A DNA stretch of 64,000 nucleotides, from assembly GCF_014925405.1 (NCBI RefSeq), contig NZ_AQHJ01000034.1:62001-126000 (forward strand), given 5' to 3'. The position numbers were made by a program, and so were the translations under genes. Within the stretch, counting starts at the first letter, position 1. Each line of letters begins with the position of its first letter. Below are positions 28,116 through 37,653 of this stretch, one piece after another. The notes below the pieces were generated by a model. The model had not been told where the DNA came from. It worked only from the letters and a program-made list of their open reading frames with translations, and did not search any database. The DNA is from Pseudoalteromonas ulvae UL12. GTDB taxonomy: Bacteria > Pseudomonadota > Gammaproteobacteria > Enterobacterales > Alteromonadaceae.

Positions 28116-29024
28116 GTGTATTTAAGCTATTTTGGGTTAACCGAAAAGCCATTTTCAATCGCGCCAAATCCAGACTATTTGTTTTTAAGCGATCGCCATA
28201 AAGAAGCGCTGGCCCATTTAACCTTTGGACTGGGAGACGCGGGGGGCTTTGTATTATTAACGGGCGAAGTTGGAACAGGTAAAACAACGGTGACTCGTTG
28301 CATGTTGTCTCAGTTGACCGATACCACCCAAGTGGCTTTTATCCTCAACCCGACATTAAATGAACTCGAGTTGCTTGCGAGTATTTGTGATGAGCTGAAA
28401 ATTCGTTATAAAAAATCAGATACGAGTTTGAAAGATTTGACCGATAAAATTAAAAATAGACTGGTTAAAAATCATCAAGCAGGTCGTCATACCATGTTGA
28501 TTATTGATGAAGCGCAACATCTATCTGCAGCTGTGTTAGAGCAATTGCGCTTGTTAACTAATCTTGAAACAAATACTAAAAAGCTGCTGCAAATCATTTT
28601 GGTCGGCCAACCTGAATTACAGCAACTCTTGAAACGAAACGATTTAAGGCAGTTGGCGCAGCGAATTACTGCGCGTTATCATTTGTTGCCGCTCAATGAA
28701 GCGCAAGTTTTTGCTTATATTCAACATCGTTTGCAAAAAGCAGGGTGCCAAGCGTCTTTATTTGAAATGAATTCGATTAAATTAATTCATCAGTTAACTG
28801 CTGGGATCCCGCGGCTGATTAATTTATTATGCGATCGTGCTCTGATGGGGGCATATTCTGCCCAGCTTCCGTGTGTCAGTAAAAAAATAGTGTTGCTATC
28901 AGCCAAAGAAGTCCTTCCGGAGCAACTTGAAGCACCTAAACAAGCAAGTAGCAAAACGTTAGTTTGGGCGCTGTGGTTTGGTGCTTTTGCTGCCAGTGGG
29001 TTTGCTTTGTCTTATGTTATTTAA
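28116..29024 (+). CDS. gspA: ExeA/GspA-like ATPase of the type II secretion system
   Basis: A 302-residue AAA ATPase. MYLSYFGLTEKPFSIAPNPDYLF is the ExeA family start, followed by Walker A GEVGTGKTTV near residue 49, Walker B MLIIDEAQHLS near 128 and the sensor region LLQIILVGQPEL. A single C-terminal membrane segment (about 283-300) anchors it. GspA works with GspB to help build the outer-membrane secretin of type II secretion. The start is GTG at 28116. Its gene is 12 bp upstream of a gspB-like gene, which supports GspA over the homologous MSHA protein MshM. Confidence 0.82.
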   Translation: MYLSYFGLTEKPFSIAPNPDYLFLSDRHKEALAHLTFGLGDAGGFVLLTGEVGTGKTTVTRCMLSQLTDTTQVAFILNPTLNELELLASICDELKIRYKKSDTSLKDLTDKIKNRLVKNHQAGRHTMLIIDEAQHLSAAVLEQLRLLTNLETNTKKLLQIILVGQPELQQLLKRNDLRQLAQRITARYHLLPLNEAQVFAYIQHRLQKAGCQASLFEMNSIKLIHQLTAGIPRLINLLCDRALMGAYSAQLPCVSKKIVLLSAKEVLPEQLEAPKQASSKTLVWALWFGAFAASGFALSYVI

Positions 29025-29036
29025 CGAAAGGTTTAT

Positions 29037-29819
29037 ATGTCTTATTTATTAGATGCGCTCAAACAGTCGAGCCAAGATCAGGGCGCCGCACAAGTGGGAT
29101 TGGCTGCTCAGGCGCAATACTCTCAACAAAAAGATCTACAGTTTTACCGTCGTTTAGTTGTTACGTTAGGCTTAGTTCTAACCTTAATTGTGGGTTTTTT
29201 AGCTGGGAAATGGTACCAAGAATGGTCGATGAACAAGCAGTTAATGACGGCTAATACACTTGTGGTACCGGTACGAACCGAGATTGCACCTTCCGCGAAT
29301 GAAAATATTAAAGTGCCAGCTGACGTTCCTCAAACATCTTCAAAATCGCTTGAACCTGTGACTCAGCCCGAAGTCGTGACGAAGCCAGTAAAAGAGCAAT
29401 TAGTTGAAAATTACAGTCAATATAAAGTGGTCGGCAAACCACTTGAACAGCCATCAGCTGTGCCTGCAGCGGAATTAGCCGCGGTTCCTGATACGCTTAA
29501 AGCGGCTTTTGCTCAGGCTGTTGCACAAACTGAAAATCAGCAAGAATATGAAGTGACTCAAGGAAGCTCGACTTCATCAAGAGTACAGCCTCTAGAGCTG
29601 CTCCCTGATGTCATCCTTGCACGCGTACCATCGCTTCGTTATCAAGCTCATATTTATGCCACTCAGGCAGATAAACGTTGGATCCGCATAAATAATCGCG
29701 ATCTTTATGAAGGCGATATGCTCGATAATTTAAAAATAATTGAAATAGCCCCAGAGCAAACTGTGATGAATATGGATGGTTATCAGTTCAGCTTGGCGGC
29801 TATGCAAGATTTTCGCTGA
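29037..29819 (+). CDS. gspB: General secretion pathway protein GspB-like
   Basis: A 260-residue bitopic membrane protein. MSYLLDALKQSSQ is the characteristic GspB/ExeB start, a membrane segment spans about 40-60, a Pro/Gln/Glu-rich periplasmic linker runs about 75-180, and the C-terminal T2SSB domain contains LLPDVILARVPSLRYQAHIY, WIRINNRDLYEGD and VMNMDGYQFSL. It partners GspA in secretin assembly. The rest of the type II secretion operon is not in the window. Confidence 0.85.
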   Translation: MSYLLDALKQSSQDQGAAQVGLAAQAQYSQQKDLQFYRRLVVTLGLVLTLIVGFLAGKWYQEWSMNKQLMTANTLVVPVRTEIAPSANENIKVPADVPQTSSKSLEPVTQPEVVTKPVKEQLVENYSQYKVVGKPLEQPSAVPAAELAAVPDTLKAAFAQAVAQTENQQEYEVTQGSSTSSRVQPLELLPDVILARVPSLRYQAHIYATQADKRWIRINNRDLYEGDMLDNLKIIEIAPEQTVMNMDGYQFSLAAMQDFR

Positions 29820-29845
29820 TGGGCCAAAGAATACGCGAGTGAGTG

Positions 29846-31015
29846 TTATAAATGTTGTGTGAGATTGATATTAAAGTCATGAGCAAAAATATTGCTTTCG
29901 ATTAAGTCATCACTGAACTCTTTGGCCACGATGATATCGTGTGTCTGGGTATAATGTTTACTTTTGCTGTTATAAAAACAATGCACAACGGGCAGCGAGA
30001 GATTGTTTTCTTTAAAGCATTTTACATAACCAACTTTGCCTGATTTTAATTGAACCAAAGAGCCAGGCGGGTAAACGCTAATACTGTGAATTATTTTTTT
30101 GATTAATACGTCTGAAAACAAACTTGGCGCATGTTTGAGTAAGTATTTAAACACGGCAGGGGAAGAAAAAGGCTTTTCTCCCTCAAAGCCAAAATGTAAT
30201 GAGTCAAATGTATCGCAAATGGTCAGTATTTTTTGTGCTGCGCTAAGTTGAGCACTGTTAAGCTGCTCTGGATACCCTGAGCCATCTTCTCGTTCGAGTT
30301 GTTGCTGGCAAAGTGAAAGTGTCAGCTCACAGGCACCACCGCTCGAGTTGAGAATGTGCTGAGTATATTGGCAATATTTATGACGTTGTACTTTTAAATA
30401 TGGGTTGAGCAAGTGATCTTGACGCTGTAATTGTTCAGCAAGTTTGTATTTTCCTAAGTCATGAAGCAGGCCAGTCATAAATAATGCTTGTACTTCGTCA
30501 CTAGGGCGTTTTAACTGTTTCGCGCAAATCATCGCTAAAATAGCGACGCGGATGCTGTGCCCAATTATCGAATTAGGGACTGAACAGATGTTTGCGATGC
30601 ACAGTAAAGTGCTAGGCTGGCGAGTGATGGATTCATTTACGTGTTCACCAAGCTGTGCTAATTGGCCAATATTAATGGGTTGAAAAGATAACACCCGCTC
30701 TTCAAGATTGAGCATCGCTTGCTCTAACTGTTCGTACAGAGCCTGTGCATGAGGGAATTCATCACTAAAGTGGTGATGTTTTGTTTTCGGTGTTTTTTCA
30801 ATAATCGGTGCTTGTTTACTTTGTTGTTCTTTTAACGTGCGATATGGATCAACAAGTACTTCTATAACGCCTTTTTGCTGTAAATCTTTTATGGCTTTTT
30901 TATTTCGAACCCAACCTGTTTGTACCACTCTGACATCACCAAGTTGTTTGGTGACTTTTTCAACATAACTACCAACGGTTAATTTAGTGATGGATACGCG
31001 TTCAAATGAGTTCAT
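29846..31015 (-). CDS. Degenerate HD-GYP domain protein with DUF3391 N-terminus
   Basis: A 389-residue paralogue of the adjacent upstream gene. The DUF3391-like N-terminus (residues 1-70) and an HD-GYP fold are present: GHSIRVAI, LLHDLGKYKL and GSGYP are kept. But the invariant His-His pair before ERxDGxGYP is replaced by Gln (CQQQLEREDGSGYP), and the R.Y motif after the late Asp (CDTFDSLHFGFEG) is lost. Metal-dependent hydrolysis of cyclic-di-GMP is therefore doubtful; it may be a binding or regulatory partner of its active neighbour. The gap to the upstream gene is 12 bp, so they share an operon. Confidence 0.85.
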   Translation of the reverse strand: MNSFERVSITKLTVGSYVEKVTKQLGDVRVVQTGWVRNKKAIKDLQQKGVIEVLVDPYRTLKEQQSKQAPIIEKTPKTKHHHFSDEFPHAQALYEQLEQAMLNLEERVLSFQPINIGQLAQLGEHVNESITRQPSTLLCIANICSVPNSIIGHSIRVAILAMICAKQLKRPSDEVQALFMTGLLHDLGKYKLAEQLQRQDHLLNPYLKVQRHKYCQYTQHILNSSGGACELTLSLCQQQLEREDGSGYPEQLNSAQLSAAQKILTICDTFDSLHFGFEGEKPFSSPAVFKYLLKHAPSLFSDVLIKKIIHSISVYPPGSLVQLKSGKVGYVKCFKENNLSLPVVHCFYNSKSKHYTQTHDIIVAKEFSDDLIESNIFAHDFNINLTQHL

Positions 31016-31027
31016 GGGTTTACACTG

Positions 31028-32236
31028 TTAACTTAAGACGGAATTCCTAAAAAATCGCATTAAATCAATGGCGAAATCTTCAGGTTTGATGGCCGATTCT
31101 AACTCATCTTGGTTGTGTTTATCAGCTAAATTTATGTCTTTTACTTCAGTGTGGTGATGGTGTTTTGCGCTATAAAAAGTTTTCACCCATGGTTTAAGTG
31201 GATTGTCGAAGTTGCTTTGTGAAACAATACCAAGCTTTTGGCTTTTTAATTTGACTAAGGTGCCGACAGGGTGAATACCAATACATTTAATGAATTGATT
31301 AACGAGCTCTGTATCAAAACAGTTAGGGGTGTCATCTTTGATGATCTTAAATGCATTAATTGGGTTCATCCCATCTTTGTAAACGCGCTTTGCTGTGAGG
31401 GCATCGTATACGTCGACAATAGCAATCATACGGACATGCTGAGGAATATCATCACCTTTGAGTCCAAATGGGTAACCTCGCCCATCTAATCGCTCATGAT
31501 GGTAGGCTGCAATGTCGACTGCAACCCCAGATAAGCCAGACTCTTCTAAGATCTCTTTGCTAAAACGCGCATGATCTTTCATTTGTATGAACTCATCATC
31601 AGTAAACTTGCCCGGTTTGTTGAGGATTTCGTCTTGGATTTTTATCTTGCCAATATCGTGCAGGAGTGCGCCAGTCGCCATTTGATGCATGATGTCACGC
31701 TCGATATGCAGGTGCTTGGCAAAAATAGTCATTAAAACAGAGACGTTAATAGAGTGCTCAAGCAGGTAGGCGTCTTTTTCTCTAATACGCGTCATGCAAG
31801 CCAATGCATCTTGATTTCTAAAAATTGAATCAATAAATCCATCTGCGACCTCTTCAAATGGACCAATAGCAATTTTTTTACCCGCACGGATAGATTCGAT
31901 GGCTTTTTCTTGTAATGATTTCGCTTCGGTATAGAGCTTTTCAGCTTTACCTATTTCACTGGAGACACTGACACTATGTTGAGTAGGGTCATAGCGTTGC
32001 TTTTGGGCTTGAGAGTGTTCATTAGTTGTAGATGAGGTCGAATCTTGGTTGTCATCAGGTAATGTTTTGTCTGTGTCTATTTCAACTTCTAATATACCCG
32101 CGTTGATCAATTGAGAAATAGAGTCAGAGGTTCTTACCCAGCCTTGGTTTTTAATTTTGAATTGCCCACGCTGTTTGGTGACGCTGTGAACAAACATACC
32201 AGGTGCAAGATTTTTTATGGCAATTTTTTTTATCAT
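31028..32236 (-). CDS. HD-GYP cyclic-di-GMP phosphodiesterase with DUF3391 N-terminus
   Basis: A 402-residue protein with a DUF3391 domain (1-75), a linker, and an HD-GYP domain (about 150-330) with all signatures intact: EHSINVSVL, LLHDIGKIKI, MKDHARFSKEIL, AAYHHERLDGRGYP and IVDVYDALTAKRVYK. HD-GYP enzymes linearise and hydrolyse cyclic-di-GMP to GMP, lowering the second messenger and favouring motility over biofilm. A His-rich stretch (KHHHHTE) lies near the C-terminus. Together with the GGDEF-EAL sensor at 14-18 kb it shows that c-di-GMP signalling is well represented here. Confidence 0.93.
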   Translation of the reverse strand: MIKKIAIKNLAPGMFVHSVTKQRGQFKIKNQGWVRTSDSISQLINAGILEVEIDTDKTLPDDNQDSTSSTTNEHSQAQKQRYDPTQHSVSVSSEIGKAEKLYTEAKSLQEKAIESIRAGKKIAIGPFEEVADGFIDSIFRNQDALACMTRIREKDAYLLEHSINVSVLMTIFAKHLHIERDIMHQMATGALLHDIGKIKIQDEILNKPGKFTDDEFIQMKDHARFSKEILEESGLSGVAVDIAAYHHERLDGRGYPFGLKGDDIPQHVRMIAIVDVYDALTAKRVYKDGMNPINAFKIIKDDTPNCFDTELVNQFIKCIGIHPVGTLVKLKSQKLGIVSQSNFDNPLKPWVKTFYSAKHHHHTEVKDINLADKHNQDELESAIKPEDFAIDLMRFFRNSVLS

Positions 32237-32326
32237 CGCTACAAACTTAAAACAGATAGTCTTTTAAAATTAGCAACAAACCTCAGATAAACCTAGCGCA
32301 AGGCTAAATAAAAGTAGTTTAGTAAC

Positions 32327-32358
32327 AATAAAAAAGGGTGCAAATGCACCCTTTTGTT
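32327..32358 (-). terminator. Terminator of putA
   Basis: AAAAGGGTGCA and TGCACCCTTTT form an 11-bp stem 20 bp downstream of the putA stop, followed on the minus strand by TTTTTTATTG. A strong intrinsic terminator. Confidence 0.88.
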
Positions 32359-32377
32359 TAATAACTCAATAAGTTAA

Positions 32378-35300
32378 TTATTCATCATCATCCACAGCTA
32401 GCGTCATTAGCGAGGTATTCCCGCCTGAGGCTGTTGTATCAATGCTGATTGTCTTTTCGGTAATTAAACGAGAAATTAATGTGTCGTAATATTCACTACT
32501 GATCACCGGTAGAATAGCGCCTGTTCTAGCAGCTAATTGCTTACTAAAATAACCTAAACGCGATGAACGAGCGGCTACAACGGCTCCCGCTAAGTGAGTA
32601 TGTGCCAAAATTGCTTGTAACTGATTTGGTTTAGCAACTTGGAATACACCTTCGGCAACGCCTGTAGAGATAAACTTATCTTTGAAGGCGGTTGCTTCAT
32701 CATAGAACAGCTCAGATGCTACTGTGATAACGGTATTACCTGCAGCAAGTGCAGTGATGATTGATAGCACCCAGAAATTAAACGAGGTGCTCTTATCTGC
32801 GTAACACACCACACAACCACGAGGCTCTAAATACAGAATGTTTGATTCACCTGTTGGCCCAGGCAATATTTTTGCCTTTTTCATGCGCTTTTCAACACGA
32901 TTTAATTGGCTACGTGCATCAGCTAAGGTTGCGGCTAAATCATCAGCCAGTTCATTAACGATATCAACCGTTGCGACTTTTGCCAGCAATTGACGGACAA
33001 CAGAGATACGGTCATTTAATGGTGTTGCGCGCCAAATTTTCTCATCACGTAATGATTTTTGCATGATTTGATTAACTTGTTCAACAGCGCCAGGGAAGTG
33101 ATGGGTTTCTAACTCATCGGCTGTTAAATCAGTCATTTGCACGTTTACTGGTGATGCTTTTTCTTTTACAAGACGAGTTAAATAGTTCGGGCCACCTGCT
33201 TTTGGACCTGTACCAGATAAACCACGTCCACCAAACGGCTGCACACCCACAACCGCACCAATCATATTACGGTTAACGTAGATATTACCGGCACGAGACA
33301 TTTTGGCTAAATATTCAGCGCGGGCTTCGATACGCGTATGAATACCCATTGTTAAACCAAAACCTGTGGCGTTCACTTGATCGATAACGTTATCTAATTG
33401 TTCACCTTTAAAGCGAATCACATGAACACACGGACCAAACACTTCTTTTTTCAAAACGGATAAGTCGCTGATTTCATATAAACGTGGCGCGAAGAAGTAG
33501 TGGCCTGTTTCGCCCATATTCGGTAATTCACATTGATAATGAAGTGTCGCACGGCCTTTTAGGTACTCAACATGTTCATTTAAGGCATTAAGTGCCTTTT
33601 GGTCGATCACTGGGCCAACATCGGTCGATAGCATGGCAGGATCACCGACGTGTAGCTCACTCATTGCACCTTTGATCATACGAATAACGTTATCAGCGAT
33701 TTCTTCTTGAATGAATAAAACGCGCAGTGCTGAGCAGCGCTGACCAGCACTTTGGAAACCAGAAGCAATCACATCATCAACGACTTGCTCAGGTAAAGCT
33801 GTTGAGTCAACGATCATACAGTTTTGACCACCGGTTTCGGCGATAAGTGGTACTTGAATGTCGTCACGCTCAGCAAGCGTTTGTGAAATGCGCGTGCCTG
33901 TTTCGGTTGAACCCGTAAACATTACAGCTTGAATACGTGGATCAGGAACAATCACTTTGCCTACTTCAGAACCACGTGCAATAACGGCTTGGACAACATC
34001 TTTAGGTAGTCCGACCGTTTGCATTAATTCAATGGCACGTAATGCAATTAAACTTGTTTGTTCAGCTGGTTTGGCAATAACCACATTACCCGTCACAATT
34101 GCTGCGGCAACTTGGCCTAAGAATATAGCCAGAGGGAAATTCCATGGGCTGATACATAAAATGACACCGCGCGCTTCAAAACGCTCATCTTTTGCTAATT
34201 CTTCAGCGCGAGCTGCATAATAACGACAAAAATCGACTGCTTCACGAACTTCATCGACACCATCTTGAGGGATTTTACCCGCTTCTTTAATACAAATGGC
34301 GATTAATTCATCACGATGACGTTCAAGGATATCGGCTGTGCGACGTAAAATGTCTGCACGTTCTTGTACTGGCGTATTTGACCAATCGCTAAGCTGCGCT
34401 TCCGCTTTTTCGATGAGTTGGCGCATTTGCGCTTCATCTTGCAATTCAATATGGCCGATGATTTCGTTGTGGTTTGCCGGATTTTTAACTGGCTGGCTAC
34501 CTGCAGGAATATTTTGTTCGCTGATCAGATTGTCGTTTAACCACTGTTCTAAATTCGCTTTAAATGGCGTGATGTGGTTGATATCTGTCAGGTCAATGCC
34601 TTTAGAGTTTGCTCTTTCTTCGCCAAAAATATTAATAGGTAAAGCGATTTGGTTGTTGTATTTATTACTTAAGCCTTGCAATGTTTCTACAGGATCAGGG
34701 AGTAAAGACTCAACAGGCTTGCTCTCATCAACGATGGCGTTTACAAACGATGAATTGGCGCCATTTTCAAGTAAGCGGCGTACTAAGTAAGCAAGTAAGT
34801 CTTCATGTTGACCAACAGGTGCATACACACGACATTGTACTTTATCTTGAGTCACGATTTGGTCGAATAACGACTCACCCATTCCGTGTAAACGTTGGAA
34901 CTCAAATCCTTCACAATCGCCTTTTGCGACTTCTAAAATCGTTGCCGCAGTGTATGCATTGTGTGTCGCAAACTGTGGGAAAATAACATCGCGAGCAGCC
35001 ATTAGTTTCATGGCACAGGCTTTGTAAGAAACGTCAGTAGTGGCTTTACGAGTAAACACTGGGAAATGATCGAGACCATCTTTTTGGCTATTTTTTATTT
35101 CGCTATCCCAGTATGCGCCTTTTACAAGACGAACCATCAGTTTTCGGCCAACACGTTGGGCTAAATCAACTAACCATTCAATCACAAACGTGGCACGCTT
35201 TTGATAAGCTTGAACAGCTAAACCAAAGCCATTCCAAGTGCCTAAATCAGGATCTGAGAAGACCGCTTCGATAATGTCTAATGAAATATCCAAGCGCTCA

Positions 35301-36184
35301 GCTTCTTCCGCATCGACGGTAAAACCGATGTCATAATCTTTAGCGATTAAGGCTAATGCTTTTAATTTTGGTACTAGCTCGGCCATTACACGTTTTTTAT
35401 GAGTGAACTCGTAACGCGGGTGAATCGCAGATAATTTGACTGAAATACCCGGGCTTTTAATTGGGCCACGTTTATTTGCCGCTTTACCAATTGCATGAAT
35501 CGCATTGACATAACTTTGATAATAACGGTCGGCATCCGCTTGGGTACGTGCCCCTTCGCCTAGCATGTCGTATGAATAGACATAGCCTTTTTGTTCTTTT
35601 TCAATTGCGCGTTCAATCGCTTCATCAATGGTGCGGCCCATCACGAACTGCTTACCCATGATTTTCATGGCGTATTGAACTGATTTACGAATAACCGGTT
35701 CGCCTAAACGGCCTAGTGTTTTTTTCAGGACACCGAATTGGTCATCTTTGCTTTTATCTGAGTAATTCACCATTTTACCAGTGAATAGCAATCCCCAGCT
35801 TGATGCATTTACAAATAATGATTCGCTATTCCCTAAGTGTGAACTCCAGTCGCCATTTGCTAACTTGTCACGGATCAGGCTTTCTTGGGTTTGTTTGTCT
35901 GGCACACGAAGTAAGGCTTCGGCTAAACACATCAAGACAACGCCTTCTTCTGAAGACAAAGAGAACTCATTTAGCAGTGCGTCAACACCCCCTTGGCCTT
36001 CTTGATCTTCACGAATATTGACAACAAGCTGTCGGGCACGCTCCCAAGCACGGCTTCGAGCCGTCACACCCACTTCTGCAAGTGGTAAAATATAATCAAT
36101 TACTTCATTTTCATCGATGCGATAGAAGTCGCGGATCTTTTGTCTGATCGGACACTGTGTAGTTAAATCACCGTTATAAAGCAT
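32378..36184 (-). CDS. putA: Bifunctional proline dehydrogenase / L-glutamate gamma-semialdehyde dehydrogenase PutA
   Basis: Oxidises proline to glutamate in two FAD- and NAD-dependent steps with substrate channelling. It has 1268 residues. The PRODH barrel spans about 90-480 (GPIKSPGISVKLSAIHPRYE; RLVKGAYWDSEIK; ATHNAYTAA) and the P5C dehydrogenase about 570-1030 (ISPWNFPLAIF, VMFTGSTETG, LIAETGGQN with the catalytic Glu, GFQSAGQRCSALRVL with the catalytic Cys). A C-terminal domain of about 200 residues follows. The N-terminal ribbon-helix-helix DNA-binding domain of E. coli PutA (1320 residues) is absent, so it should not self-repress; an Lrp-type gene is divergent instead. Confidence 0.96.
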   Translation of the reverse strand: MLYNGDLTTQCPIRQKIRDFYRIDENEVIDYILPLAEVGVTARSRAWERARQLVVNIREDQEGQGGVDALLNEFSLSSEEGVVLMCLAEALLRVPDKQTQESLIRDKLANGDWSSHLGNSESLFVNASSWGLLFTGKMVNYSDKSKDDQFGVLKKTLGRLGEPVIRKSVQYAMKIMGKQFVMGRTIDEAIERAIEKEQKGYVYSYDMLGEGARTQADADRYYQSYVNAIHAIGKAANKRGPIKSPGISVKLSAIHPRYEFTHKKRVMAELVPKLKALALIAKDYDIGFTVDAEEAERLDISLDIIEAVFSDPDLGTWNGFGLAVQAYQKRATFVIEWLVDLAQRVGRKLMVRLVKGAYWDSEIKNSQKDGLDHFPVFTRKATTDVSYKACAMKLMAARDVIFPQFATHNAYTAATILEVAKGDCEGFEFQRLHGMGESLFDQIVTQDKVQCRVYAPVGQHEDLLAYLVRRLLENGANSSFVNAIVDESKPVESLLPDPVETLQGLSNKYNNQIALPINIFGEERANSKGIDLTDINHITPFKANLEQWLNDNLISEQNIPAGSQPVKNPANHNEIIGHIELQDEAQMRQLIEKAEAQLSDWSNTPVQERADILRRTADILERHRDELIAICIKEAGKIPQDGVDEVREAVDFCRYYAARAEELAKDERFEARGVILCISPWNFPLAIFLGQVAAAIVTGNVVIAKPAEQTSLIALRAIELMQTVGLPKDVVQAVIARGSEVGKVIVPDPRIQAVMFTGSTETGTRISQTLAERDDIQVPLIAETGGQNCMIVDSTALPEQVVDDVIASGFQSAGQRCSALRVLFIQEEIADNVIRMIKGAMSELHVGDPAMLSTDVGPVIDQKALNALNEHVEYLKGRATLHYQCELPNMGETGHYFFAPRLYEISDLSVLKKEVFGPCVHVIRFKGEQLDNVIDQVNATGFGLTMGIHTRIEARAEYLAKMSRAGNIYVNRNMIGAVVGVQPFGGRGLSGTGPKAGGPNYLTRLVKEKASPVNVQMTDLTADELETHHFPGAVEQVNQIMQKSLRDEKIWRATPLNDRISVVRQLLAKVATVDIVNELADDLAATLADARSQLNRVEKRMKKAKILPGPTGESNILYLEPRGCVVCYADKSTSFNFWVLSIITALAAGNTVITVASELFYDEATAFKDKFISTGVAEGVFQVAKPNQLQAILAHTHLAGAVVAARSSRLGYFSKQLAARTGAILPVISSEYYDTLISRLITEKTISIDTTASGGNTSLMTLAVDDDE

Positions 36185-36327
36185 TGCAAACCCTCAAAAA
36201 TCAAAAATGGAGCCAAACAAATTAAAGCCGCATTCTATATAATATACATCAGAACATGCTGGTTAATTTTGCCAAAATACCGTAAATTACAGCGCATATT
36301 TAGTTTTTCACAGCATAAAATACTGCC

Positions 36328-36804
36328 ATGAGCCAACCTAAAGTCAGCCGCGCATTGGATCGCATCGACCTTGCCATTTTAGACGTGTTGCAAAAAAACG
36401 GAAAATTATCCAATGTGAACTTGGCAAAAGAAGTCAACCTGAGTCCGAGCCCATGTTTAGATAGAGTTAAACGCCTCGAAAAAGACGGATTTATAGAAAG
36501 CTATCGTGCGGTGCTAAATGCAGAAAAACTCAATCAAGGTTTGATGGCGCATGTGCAAATAACTTTGGCTAAATCGACCACAGATGTATTTAAAGACTTT
36601 AAAAAACATGTACTCGCGATCCCTGAGGTCGCTGAATGTGACATGGTCGCGGGTGGGTTTGATTACCTATTAAAAATACGTGTCGCAGATATGGCGCAAT
36701 ATCGAGAGGTGCTCGGTAAATTAGTCGATATTCCTGGAGTGGCGACAAACTATACCTACATGATTATTGAAAAAGTCAAAAAAGATGCCGGACTGCTGTT
36801 ATAA
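36328..36804 (+). CDS. Lrp/AsnC-family regulator, probable proline-responsive activator of putA
   Basis: A 158-residue feast/famine regulator. Helix-turn-helix LSNVNLAKEVNLSPSPCLDRVKRLEKDGFI (residues 27-56), then the RAM ligand-binding domain with HVQITLA, VAECDMVAGGFDYLLKIRV and GVATNYTYMIIE. It is divergent from putA across 143 bp that contain an AT-rich TATAATATA stretch. PutR and Lrp-like proteins activating a divergent putA are known where PutA lacks its own DNA-binding domain, so that role is inferred here. Global Lrp is an alternative, though the neighbour favours a local regulator. Confidence 0.85.
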   Translation: MSQPKVSRALDRIDLAILDVLQKNGKLSNVNLAKEVNLSPSPCLDRVKRLEKDGFIESYRAVLNAEKLNQGLMAHVQITLAKSTTDVFKDFKKHVLAIPEVAECDMVAGGFDYLLKIRVADMAQYREVLGKLVDIPGVATNYTYMIIEKVKKDAGLLL

Positions 36805-36810
36805 CACGAT

Positions 36811-36842
36811 ATAAAAAAAAGCACCTGAGGTGCTTTTTTATA
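36811..36842. terminator. Bidirectional terminator between the Lrp-type gene and ygiM
   Basis: AAAAAAAAGCACC-TGA-GGTGCTTTTTT, with A-run and T-run on either side, lies 9 bp past the regulator stop and 28 bp from the ygiM stop. It can serve both convergent genes. Confidence 0.85.
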
Positions 36843-36869
36843 TCTTGAATGATTTTTTAGAAAGGTTGT

Positions 36870-37469
36870 TTATGCCCAGCCATCATGGCGTCTACGGCGA
36901 GATAAAATCAGAGTAATAATGATGCCAAACAACAGCCCTGTGAAGGCGATTGCAGCACCATACATTAATAGTTCACGTTTTTCTTTTTCGCTGTTTTGTC
37001 TTTGTTGCTGAGTATGCTGCTGATTGTTATTCAATGCATCAGCTAGCTTTTGTTTGAGTTGTGCGTTGAGTTGTTCAAGTTGTGAATTCGCATCTTGTAA
37101 TTGTGGGACGATGTTAGCATTGCTAGCCAGTAATTGTTCATTGGCCATCAACTTGTCTTTTAACGTCACAATTTCAACACTCATACCGGGCTGTTTTGTG
37201 ATAAAACGTTGGTCGACCCATCCTGTGCGTCCTTTGTCATCTTTAACTTGTGCGTAGCCTTCTTCAACGGCTAGCTGAATAAGCTGTGTACCAGCGGTGA
37301 CAGACCCTAAAATTCGAAAGTTTTTTCCTGCACCTGCATGCATATATACATATAAATCATCAATGATATAAACGCTTTGATCTGAGGGGGTGTTTTCAGT
37401 GTCTGTTTCTGCTTGCGTGGCCCATGGTGCAATGGTTAATGCGGCAATAAATAATAAATGTTTAAACAT
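36870..37469 (-). CDS. ygiM: SH3-domain periplasmic/membrane protein, YgiM (TIGR04211) family
   Basis: A 199-residue protein starting MFKHLLFIAALTIAPWATQA (signal peptide; AAAGG ribosome site 6 bp upstream of 37469). A bacterial SH3 domain spans about 30-100 (DDLYVYMHAGAGKNFRILGSV, GYAQVKDDKGRTGWVDQRFI), then a coiled coil (about 110-170, rich in Gln and Leu), then one C-terminal membrane segment (LLMYGAAIAFTGLLFGIIITLIL) and a basic tail SRRRRHDGWA. The frame extends to 37538 but is not conserved there. Function unknown. In E. coli ygiM also lies near cca and ygiF. Confidence 0.88.
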   Translation of the reverse strand: MFKHLLFIAALTIAPWATQAETDTENTPSDQSVYIIDDLYVYMHAGAGKNFRILGSVTAGTQLIQLAVEEGYAQVKDDKGRTGWVDQRFITKQPGMSVEIVTLKDKLMANEQLLASNANIVPQLQDANSQLEQLNAQLKQKLADALNNNQQHTQQQRQNSEKEKRELLMYGAAIAFTGLLFGIIITLILSRRRRHDGWA

Positions 37470-37653
37470 CCCAAACCTTTGATAATTAATTATGATTGTT
37501 AGCAAACAAATAGTATGAATTTCCCACTGTAATAGCAAGTTATCGGAGAAATCAGTATCGTTTGAAGGTAATTTAAGTAAAAAATTTGCAATCTGTCAGC
37601 GGGATAGTTATTTTGGTGACTTCTATGAATTAATATAAAGCTATCTAACCTCT

